Source of the DNA: an uncultured Thermoanaerobacterales bacterium
GTDB taxonomy: Bacteria > Bacillota > Clostridia > Christensenellales > UBA1242
Reading direction: 5' to 3'
DNA: 11,598 nucleotides
Assembly: GCA_949840475.1 (NCBI GenBank)
Contig: CATKXA010000024.1
Span: forward strand, 1-11,598
The notes under the pieces were generated by a model. That model made no database searches and was not told the DNA's origin. It was given only the letters and a program-made list of their open reading frames with translations. The position numbers and the translations under genes are program-made. Positions 6,649 to 11,598 of this stretch are shown here, piece after piece. Numbering within the stretch: position 1 is the stretch's first letter; every line of letters begins with the position of its first letter.

Positions 6649-6713
6649 GAGTCCATGCTTATCTTTGCTAATTTTGCCTTAAGCAAAATGTCGCTTTGCT
6701 ACTCGCATGACTC
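6649..6713. repeat. Imperfect 65-base palindrome
   Basis: The outer arms GAGTCCATGC (6649-6658) and GCATGACTC (6705-6713) pair with one bulged C. Inside, ATTTTGC (6671-6677) pairs perfectly with GCAAAAT (6683-6689) around CTTAA. The nested layout resembles REP-like or MITE-like structured repeats; no function can be assigned. Confidence 0.55.
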
Positions 6714-6720
6714 TTCCTTT

Positions 6721-6751
6721 CCCAAAACAAAAAATGCTTTTTTATTTTGGG
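6721..6751. repeat. AT-rich hairpin with 14-bp arms
   Basis: CCCAAAACAAAAAA (6721-6734) and TTTTTTATTTTGGG (6738-6751) pair at 13 of 14 positions around TGC. On either strand this could act as a weak terminator or a repeat-element end, but there is no tail beyond the stem to make a clear call. Confidence 0.6.
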
Positions 6752-6794
6752 GCCCACAAAATGTGACTGTCTGGATTTGTAAGTATTTATCTAT

Positions 6795-6920
6795 AAGACG
6801 GACGTAAATGTATTTTTGCACGAGGCTCAAAAAAAATCTCACGCACGATTTTACTTAGCGTAAATGAGTGTGTGAGATTTTTTTTAGAAACAAAGTGCAA
6901 AGTGCATTAACGTCCGTCTT
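6795..6920. repeat. 126-base foldback whose right arm is the 3' end of rpmB
   Basis: AAGACGGACGTAAATG (6795-6810) is the inverse complement of CATTAACGTCCGTCTT (6905-6920) at 15 of 16 positions. With one gap, similarity continues inward to GCAC on both sides, making arms of about 27 bases. The right arm is the final K-D-G-R-stop codons of rpmB on the minus strand. The rpmB terminator hairpin is nested inside. Confidence 0.8.
6829..6885 (-). terminator. rpmB terminator (bidirectional form)
   Basis: An 18-bp stem pairs 6829-6846 (eight A, then TCTCACGCAC) with 6868-6885 (GTGTGTGAGA, then eight T), with one G-T wobble. An inner TTTAC/GTAAA stem (6850-6854 with 6860-6864) continues it after a 3-by-3 internal loop. 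It lies 22 bases past the rpmB stop codon. The A8/T8 flanks would allow termination in both directions. Confidence 0.88.
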
Positions 6921-7095
6921 TAACTGAGCCCTTCATACATTTAGTACACATATAAGCCTTAGTAACTTTGCCATTTTCTTCAATTTGAACCTTTTGAATA
7001 TTTGGTGCAGAAACCTTTTTAGTTTTTATATTAGAGTGGCTAACCTTGTTACCAGTCATTTTACCTTTACCACAAACACTACAAACTCTGCTCAT
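6907..7095 (-). CDS. rpmB: 50S ribosomal protein L28
   Basis: This 62-residue basic protein matches L28, a small component of the large ribosomal subunit: MSRVCSVCGKGKMTGN at the N-terminus, a lysine-rich SHSNIKTKK centre, and YMCTKCMKG near the C-terminus. Four cysteines (C5, C8, C50, C53) form the zinc-ribbon version of L28 rather than the cysteine-free paralogue that some bacteria use under zinc limitation. The start is fixed by AGGAGG (7108-7103) on the minus strand. The last codons (K-D-G-R-stop) are duplicated in inverted form about 95 bases downstream. Transcription is opposite to its neighbours rpe and asp23, as is common for rpmB in Firmicutes. Confidence 0.95.
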   Translation of the reverse strand: MSRVCSVCGKGKMTGNKVSHSNIKTKKVSAPNIQKVQIEENGKVTKAYMCTKCMKGSVKDGR

Positions 7096-7127
7096 AACTT
7101 TTCCTCCTAGTTAACTATAACATGGGA

Positions 7128-7156
7128 ATAATACCATACTGTTTCAAATTTTGCAA
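7128..7156 (-). promoter_or_regulatory. Promoter of rpmB
   Basis: On the minus strand TTGCAA (7156-7151), a 17-base spacer and TATTAT (7133-7128), with an extended -10 TG, form a strong promoter. The start would be near 7121. The short leader holds the palindrome TAGTTAACTA (7117-7108) overlapping the AGGAGG by one base. Confidence 0.7.
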
Positions 7157-7165
7157 GTATTTTTA

Positions 7166-7182
7166 TTACAAATTATTTGTAA
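7166..7182. promoter_or_regulatory. 17-base palindrome between divergent rpmB and asp23 promoters
   Basis: TTACAAATTATTTGTAA has perfect 8-base arms around a single central T. It lies 9 bases upstream of the rpmB -35 and 14 bases upstream of the asp23 -35, a place where one dimeric regulator could affect both genes. Operator function is inferred from symmetry and position only. Confidence 0.4.
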
Positions 7183-7196
7183 ACTATTAAAAAACC

Positions 7197-7225
7197 TTGC
7201 AAAAAATATTTAGGTATAGTAAAAT
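7197..7225 (+). promoter_or_regulatory. Promoter of asp23-fakA
   Basis: TTGCAA (7197-7202), a 17-base spacer and TAAAAT (7220-7225) give a start near 7232. The downstream leader has a hairpin at its very 5' end and GGAG (7268-7271) before the ATG at 7278. Confidence 0.65.
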
Positions 7226-7233
7226 ATTATTGC

Positions 7234-7252
7234 ATCGGTGTGTATTACCGAT
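7234..7252 (+). other. 5'-terminal stem-loop in the asp23-fakA leader
   Basis: ATCGGT (7234-7239) pairs perfectly with ACCGAT (7247-7252) around the loop GTGTATT. It begins about two bases from the predicted transcript start. Stem-loops at a 5' end commonly protect mRNA from decay; that role is inferred here. Confidence 0.45.
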
Positions 7253-7277
7253 CAAAAGTAAATTATTGGAGCTAAAA

Positions 7278-7628
7278 ATGTCAGTTAATACCATTAACTC
7301 ATATGGGAAAATTTCTGTAACAGACGAGTCAATCGCACTCGTTGTTGGTCATACTGCACTTGAATGTTATGGTGTAGTAGATTTGGTTGCACGCAAATTT
7401 GGTGATTCTTTTAAAGAGCTTCTTAGCAAATCACGAAAGAGTAGAGGAATAAAAATTCTTACCATTGGCGATCGTATCCATATTGACCTTGATATTATCC
7501 TTAAGTATGGCGTTTCAATCAGTGCTGTAGCTGAATCCGTTAGGCGTTCAGTTAAGTATAATGTTGAACAGTTTACTGGCATGATTGTTGACTCTATCAA
7601 TATTAATGTTGTTGGTGTTAGAGTATAA
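7278..7628 (+). CDS. Asp23/Gls24 family protein (YloU-like)
   Basis: This 116-residue protein belongs to the alkaline shock protein 23 family: N-terminal NSYGKISVTDESIALVVGHTALECYGVV, a central IHIDLDIILKYGVSISAVAESVRRSV block, and an INVVGVRV end. It matches YloU, which precedes yloV (fakA) in Bacillus. In staphylococci Asp23 is a membrane-associated protein linked to cell-envelope stress; the role of the short clostridial forms is less clear. The start at 7278 is set by GGAG (7268-7271). The frame is open further upstream to 7197, but that region contains the promoter and leader hairpin. fakA follows after 22 bases. Confidence 0.9.
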   Translation: MSVNTINSYGKISVTDESIALVVGHTALECYGVVDLVARKFGDSFKELLSKSRKSRGIKILTIGDRIHIDLDIILKYGVSISAVAESVRRSVKYNVEQFTGMIVDSININVVGVRV

Positions 7629-7650
7629 CATCTGAATTTTTGGGGGAATA

Positions 7651-9288
7651 ATGGGTAAAATTGTAACAGGCGCACTGTTTAGGAAAATGGTAATTTCAGG
7701 TGCCAATTATCTAGAAAATAATAAAGACTATGTCGATTCATTAAACGTGTTTCCGGTGCCAGACGGCGACACTGGAACAAACATGTCTATGACTATGCGT
7801 TCAGCAATCAAAGAGGTTAACTTAATTACAACAAACAACCTAGAAGACATTGCAGACGCTATTAGTAAAGGTGCATTAAAAGGTGCTAGAGGCAACTCTG
7901 GTGTTATATTGTCACAAATTCTAAAAGGCTTTTCATCAGTGCTTGTAAGCGAAAAAGAAATCAATACAAAGCTATTCGCTAAAGCATTGAAAGAGGGCTC
8001 AGACGTTGCTTATAAAGCAGTAACTAAGCCAAAAGAGGGCACAATTCTAACAGTTATTAGAGTTATGGCTGATGAATCTATCAAGCTTGCTAAAAAACAT
8101 CAAGATATGGAAGAGTTCTTAAAAGAAACCATTTCTGCGGGCGAAGAAATCTTGAAGATGACACCAGAAATGCTACCAGTCTTGAAAAAAGCTGGCGTTG
8201 TAGACGCTGGTGGTAGAGGTTTATTAATAGTTTTAACAGGCTTTTTAAAAGTTCTTTCTGGCGACGAAAGCGAACTAACATTTGAGTTTGAAGATACAGT
8301 AGCATCTGACGCATTTGTTAATAACGCAACAGTAGACTATAACGACCTTGCAGATATTGAGTTTGCGTACTGCACAGAGTTCTTTGTTATAAATATCAAC
8401 AAAAAAACCACTGAAGCAGATATTGATAAGCTTCGTGAGCAACTTATGGGTCTAGGCGATAGCGTAATTTGTATTGGCGATTTGAACTTAATAAAAGTAC
8501 ACGTACATACAAACACTCCAGGCATTGCATTAACACATGCTCTTAAACTTGGCGAAATCAATGGCGTTAAGATTGAGAACATGCTCGAGCAAAATAGGGC
8601 ACTTAAAATACAAAACGAACCTGCAACACTTAAAAAGGTTGGTGTTGTATCAATTTGTGCGGGCGAAGGCTTAGCTAATTTGTTTAGGGATCTAAATGTA
8701 GACTATGTTATTGAGGGTGGTCAAACTATGAACCCAAGTGCGGAAGACATTGCAAAAGCGGCAGACAATGTGCTAGCTGAAACAGTTTTTGTTCTTCCAA
8801 ACAATAAAAATATCATACTCGCTGCAGAGCTAGCTAACGACTTGTCAAAACGTAATATTGTTGTTATCCCAACAACTTCTGTACCTCAAGGTATCAATGC
8901 AGCTATCAATATTGATGAGGAATCATCAGTTGAAGACAATAAAAACAACATGCTTGCTGCAATAGGCACTGTTACAAGCGGTTCAGTTACTTATGCGGTT
9001 AGGTCAACTTCAATTGACGGCTTTAAGCTTAAAGAAGGCGATTTCATTGGTCTTAACGATAAAAATATTATCGCAAAAGGCGAGAATGTTTGTGATGTTA
9101 CAATAAAGACTATTGAAAAACTAATTAAGCCAGATGCTTCAACATTAACTTTATTTGCAGGTAGCGACGTTTCAGAGGAAGACGCAAACGCATTAACTGA
9201 AAAACTTACAGAAAAATATCCAGATCTTGAAATAGCTTGCCATGACGGTGGTCAACCACTATATTATTACTTAGTTAGCATAGAATAA
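7651..9288 (+). CDS. fakA: Fatty acid kinase catalytic subunit FakA (DhaL/DAK2 domain, YloV-like)
   Basis: This 545-residue protein has the N-terminal DAK2 (DhaL) nucleotide-binding domain. The Mg-ATP motif PDGDTGTNM spans 37-45 with D38 and D40, and GARGNSG is at 78-84. A middle domain follows (EFAYCTEFFV, then IKVHVHTNTPG), and the C-terminal DegV-like region ends GGQPLYYYLVSIE. FakA phosphorylates fatty acids bound to a separate FakB (DegV-family) protein, feeding exogenous fatty acids into phospholipid synthesis. No fakB lies in this window. GGGGG precedes the ATG. It is co-transcribed with the Asp23-family gene and closed by a terminator. The sdaAB-sdaAA genes found between yloV and recG in Bacillus are absent. 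Confidence 0.93.
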   Translation: MGKIVTGALFRKMVISGANYLENNKDYVDSLNVFPVPDGDTGTNMSMTMRSAIKEVNLITTNNLEDIADAISKGALKGARGNSGVILSQILKGFSSVLVSEKEINTKLFAKALKEGSDVAYKAVTKPKEGTILTVIRVMADESIKLAKKHQDMEEFLKETISAGEEILKMTPEMLPVLKKAGVVDAGGRGLLIVLTGFLKVLSGDESELTFEFEDTVASDAFVNNATVDYNDLADIEFAYCTEFFVININKKTTEADIDKLREQLMGLGDSVICIGDLNLIKVHVHTNTPGIALTHALKLGEINGVKIENMLEQNRALKIQNEPATLKKVGVVSICAGEGLANLFRDLNVDYVIEGGQTMNPSAEDIAKAADNVLAETVFVLPNNKNIILAAELANDLSKRNIVVIPTTSVPQGINAAINIDEESSVEDNKNNMLAAIGTVTSGSVTYAVRSTSIDGFKLKEGDFIGLNDKNIIAKGENVCDVTIKTIEKLIKPDASTLTLFAGSDVSEEDANALTEKLTEKYPDLEIACHDGGQPLYYYLVSIE

Positions 9289-9307
9289 GTTAATTTATAA
9301 ATAAATT

Positions 9308-9336
9308 AAAAGGGGTGCAAAAGCATCTCTTTTTTT
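9308..9336 (+). terminator. Intrinsic terminator after fakA
   Basis: AAAAGGGGTGC (9308-9318) pairs with GCATCTCTTTT (9323-9333) around AAAA, an 11-bp stem with two G-T wobbles, followed by T to 9336. Confidence 0.8.
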
Positions 9337-9380
9337 GTGATTAATATAATTCAAATTTAATAGATTTGTCTTGGCTTTTT

Positions 9381-9389
9381 TGATATAAT
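9381..9389 (+). promoter_or_regulatory. Extended -10 promoter of recG, placed for a leaderless mRNA
   Basis: TGATATAAT is a perfect extended -10 (TG at 9381-9382, TATAAT at 9384-9389). The -35 region at the right distance is weak (TAGATT, 9361-9366), which an extended -10 can tolerate. Taking the last -10 base as -7 puts +1 at 9396, exactly the A of the recG ATG. There is no Shine-Dalgarno between the -10 and the ATG. Confidence 0.6.
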
Positions 9390-9395
9390 AGTTTT

Positions 9396-11390
9396 ATGGA
9401 TTTAAATGTAATCAAGGGGCTTGGTACAAAGCGTATTGAACTATTAAAATCAAAGGGAATAGAGAGTGTAACAGACTTAGCTCTATATTTTCCTAGGTCT
9501 TACTATGACTTATCAAATAATGAAAGTTTTTTAGAAGATGGTAAGTTTAGACTAATAAAAGCAAAGGTTGTCACTTGTGCAAAAGTTGCGAGAATTAGAA
9601 AAGATTTTGGCTATTGCTACTTTGAGGCAGTTGACGAAATCGGCAATAAGTTTAAGCCAATTTTTTATAACCAACCATACATAAAAAATGTGTTTAAAGT
9701 AGATGAAACTGTTTACTTTTTTGGCAAAAATAGCCCAACAAAACATGGCTATTTTATTGTTAGCACTTATGTAAAAGAACAAAAAATAAAAGAAGGTACA
9801 ACCCTTTTACCAGTTTACAAAACCTTTAAAGGCATTGGACAAACCTCATTAAAATCATTTGTTGATCAAGCTCTTGAGCTTGTTGCCGTTGATAGTTTTT
9901 TGCCTCAAAATATTGAAAACAAACACTTAGAGCTTTCACTCCAAGAAGCAGTAAAAAAAGTGCATGACCCAAAATCAAAACAAGAACTAACCATAGCAAA
10001 AACACGAATAGATATTGAAAAAATACTCCCATACATAAAATACAATGAAGATATAAAAAAACAAAAAACTCTTGAAAATACGCGTTTTTACACTAATTTT
10101 GACCATATTTTGAGACTTTTTTGCGATTTTTTGCCATACACACTAACATTGGAACAAACTAAAGTTATTAATCAAATTATGGCTGACATGAAAAACCATA
10201 AGCCAATAAATAGGCTTATTCAAGGCGACGTTGGGTCAGGCAAAACTATAGTTTCACTTATTGTTTTAGCCATAGCAGTAAGCAGTGGTTATAGTGCAAT
10301 GCTGGTCGCCCCAACTGAGATTTTAGCAAAGCAACATTATCAAGAGGCACTCAAATATTTTAGTAATCTTGGCTTAAACGTAAGCTTATTAACTGGCAAA
10401 ACGACACTAGCTGATAGAAAAGAGATATCTAATTGTTTAAGTAGCAACAAGCCTATTCTAATCGTTGGCACACAAACGTGCTTAAACGATGAATTTGTGA
10501 GCGATAATCTTGCCATGCTTGTTATTGATGAACAACATAGATTTGGAGTTAAACAACGCGCTAAACTATTAAATAAGTCTAAAAATATAGACTTAATAAT
10601 GTTAAGTGCAACACCAATCCCAAGAAGCATGAGCCTCATTTATTATGGCGGGCTTGATTTATCAGTTCTATCTAAGCCACCATTTGTTAAGCAGATACAA
10701 ACCAACATTGTTAAAGAGTCAAAAGAAGACGACATGTGGCAATTTATAAAAACCAATATAGAAAACAACGCTAAAGCATATGTCGTTTGTTCAAATATTG
10801 ACGAAAATGATGACGATTCATACATTGGGCTATCCGCCAAAGAAATGTACAATAAATTGTCACATATCTACGGCAAGGAGAATGTTCAATTAGCTCATGG
10901 TAAATTGACAGCGGAGCAAGCAGAAAAAGTTTTAGATAATTTTAAAAATGGCAGTGCAAAAATTTTGGTGTCAACCACTGTTATTGAGGTTGGTATTGAT
11001 ATAAAAGATGCAAACATTATGGTAATAGTAAGTCCAGAAAAGTTTGGACTTGCGACACTTCATCAGCTGCGTGGCAGAATAGGTCGAGCAGGGCAAAAGT
11101 CCTATTGTTTTTGCATGGCAAGAAATTTGAGTGAAAATTCCTTTGAACGAATTGATTTTTTTAAAAACCATACCGACGGCTTTGAAATTGCAGAGTTTGA
11201 CTACACGAGTCGTGGTGCAGGGAATATCCTCGGCACAAACCAACACGGAAAGACTGATAATATTTTTGAATTTATCAGCTTAAGTACTTTTAACAAAGCC
11301 ACAAGCTTATATAATCAACTTAAAAATCTTGATATTGATTTTTCTAACAATAAAACGTATCTTGCTTTAAGTGAAATTGCAATGAACTAA
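9396..11390 (+). CDS. recG: ATP-dependent DNA helicase RecG
   Basis: This 664-residue superfamily 2 translocase reverses stalled forks and processes recombination intermediates. The N-terminal part (KGLGTKRIELLKSKGIESV, then FPRSYYD) and the wedge/OB region precede the motor. Walker A is GDVGSGKT at 277-284, DEQHR is at 378-382, SATPIPRS follows, and motif VI QLRGRIGR is at 557-564. The RGAGNILGTNQHG block near the end is typical of RecG. Length is slightly below the usual 680-700 with no visible gap in the motor. The start at 9396 agrees with the family's N-terminus, but it has no Shine-Dalgarno and coincides with the predicted transcription start. No strong terminator follows. Confidence 0.95.
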   Translation: MDLNVIKGLGTKRIELLKSKGIESVTDLALYFPRSYYDLSNNESFLEDGKFRLIKAKVVTCAKVARIRKDFGYCYFEAVDEIGNKFKPIFYNQPYIKNVFKVDETVYFFGKNSPTKHGYFIVSTYVKEQKIKEGTTLLPVYKTFKGIGQTSLKSFVDQALELVAVDSFLPQNIENKHLELSLQEAVKKVHDPKSKQELTIAKTRIDIEKILPYIKYNEDIKKQKTLENTRFYTNFDHILRLFCDFLPYTLTLEQTKVINQIMADMKNHKPINRLIQGDVGSGKTIVSLIVLAIAVSSGYSAMLVAPTEILAKQHYQEALKYFSNLGLNVSLLTGKTTLADRKEISNCLSSNKPILIVGTQTCLNDEFVSDNLAMLVIDEQHRFGVKQRAKLLNKSKNIDLIMLSATPIPRSMSLIYYGGLDLSVLSKPPFVKQIQTNIVKESKEDDMWQFIKTNIENNAKAYVVCSNIDENDDDSYIGLSAKEMYNKLSHIYGKENVQLAHGKLTAEQAEKVLDNFKNGSAKILVSTTVIEVGIDIKDANIMVIVSPEKFGLATLHQLRGRIGRAGQKSYCFCMARNLSENSFERIDFFKNHTDGFEIAEFDYTSRGAGNILGTNQHGKTDNIFEFISLSTFNKATSLYNQLKNLDIDFSNNKTYLALSEIAMN

Positions 11391-11404
11391 TTTTAATTTT
11401 AGTA

Positions 11405-11433
11405 TTTACAAATCTAGTTAAGTGTTATATACT
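11405..11433 (+). promoter_or_regulatory. Promoter of the gene at the right edge
   Basis: TTTACA (11405-11410), a 17-base spacer and TATACT (11428-11433) predict a start near 11440. The leader contains AAAGAGGA ahead of the ATG at 11454. Confidence 0.6.
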
Positions 11434-11453
11434 TTTTGTAAAGAGGATTTATT

Positions 11454-11598
11454 ATGAAACCTAAAAGTAATCCGACACTAATGTATGAATACTTAAAAAA
11501 CCTAGAGCCACAAAATGCAACCTGTGCAGACAATGTTTATTGTGATAGGCTAATAAAAGAACTAACAAAATCAAGGCTCTACACAAGCAAAGAGGTCA
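11454..11598 (+). CDS. Unrecognised protein, N-terminal part (3' end outside window)
   Basis: An open frame with its own promoter and a good ribosome binding site (AAAGAGGA, about 6 bases before the ATG) runs off the window after 48 codons. It begins MKPKSNPTLMYEYLKNLEP, has two cysteines in ATCADNVYC, and continues RLIKELTKSRLYTSKEV. It is mostly polar and probably helical, with no signal peptide or membrane segment in the visible part. It does not look like RsmD, the usual neighbour of recG in Firmicutes. I do not recognise the family and assign no function. Confidence 0.6.
   Translation, partial: MKPKSNPTLMYEYLKNLEPQNATCADNVYCDRLIKELTKSRLYTSKEV

Larger units (their letters stand above)
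6404..6906. other. Gene-free stretch with mosaic of short repeats and hairpins
   Basis: About 500 bases between spoVM and rpmB hold no convincing gene. Bases 6404-6520 are AT-rich with nothing recognisable. Bases 6521-6760 are patchily richer in G and C than the surroundings (for example GCCCCGC near 6543 and GGGGCCC at 6749-6755) and hold short direct repeats and three palindromes, listed separately. Bases 6795-6920 form a foldback around the rpmB terminator. The mosaic looks like remnants of small repeat elements. A 50-codon plus-strand frame (6655-6807) crosses it but has no well-placed ribosome binding site. Confidence 0.6.

Noticed and set aside
6655..6807. Plus-strand 50-codon frame in the repeat region (begins MLIFANFALSK)
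   Set aside because: No well-placed ribosome binding site or promoter, and it crosses palindromes and the foldback arm; more likely a chance frame in repeat DNA. Many genomic copies keeping the frame would reopen the question.
6404..6906. tRNA, riboswitch or other known structured RNA
   Set aside because: No cloverleaf, T-box, or known aptamer core could be recognised; the hairpins are better explained as terminators and repeats.
7197..7277. Upstream extension of the Asp23-family frame
   Set aside because: The extension covers the -35, -10 and leader hairpin; GGAG before 7278 and family length support the internal ATG.

Overview
The window is an AT-rich chromosomal segment from a low-GC Firmicute, most likely an uncultured spore-forming member of the Clostridia. 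Three things support this. The gene order (priA, def, fmt, rlmN, rpe, a tiny spoVM, rpmB, asp23, fakA, recG) is a thinned version of the block known from Bacillus and Clostridia. A 24-codon SpoVM-like gene lies in the conserved place between rpe and rpmB. Most starts have strong AGGAGG-type ribosome binding sites. The genus cannot be fixed from the sequence.

Layout. Bases 1-348 are the 3' end of ligA (helix-hairpin-helix tail plus BRCT domain). rpoZ follows with its own promoter and a perfect intrinsic terminator. Then comes a tight four-gene operon, priA-def-fmt-rlmN, with gaps of 10, 12 and 3 bases. It covers replication restart, N-terminal formyl processing (def removes formyl groups, fmt adds them) and 23S rRNA/tRNA methylation. 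rpe has its own promoter and ends in a hairpin shared with the convergent spoVM.

Bases about 6404-6906 hold no convincing gene. They hold a mosaic of short direct repeats and palindromes. The mosaic ends in a 126-base foldback whose right arm is the last codons of rpmB and whose core is the rpmB terminator. rpmB (minus) and asp23 (plus) diverge from a promoter region centred on a 17-base palindrome. asp23-fakA form a two-gene operon closed by a terminator. recG follows from its own promoter, and the window ends inside an unrecognised gene.

Most notable points: (1) priA and recG, both helicases that act at stalled forks, each have an extended -10 promoter placed so that transcription should begin at or one base before the ATG, with no Shine-Dalgarno, which predicts leaderless mRNAs; (2) a spoVM gene too short for ordinary gene callers; (3) the repeat mosaic and foldback between spoVM and rpmB; (4) a 20-bp tandem repeat inside priA whose two copies are read in different frames. 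No mobile-element gene, CRISPR array, tRNA or rRNA was seen.
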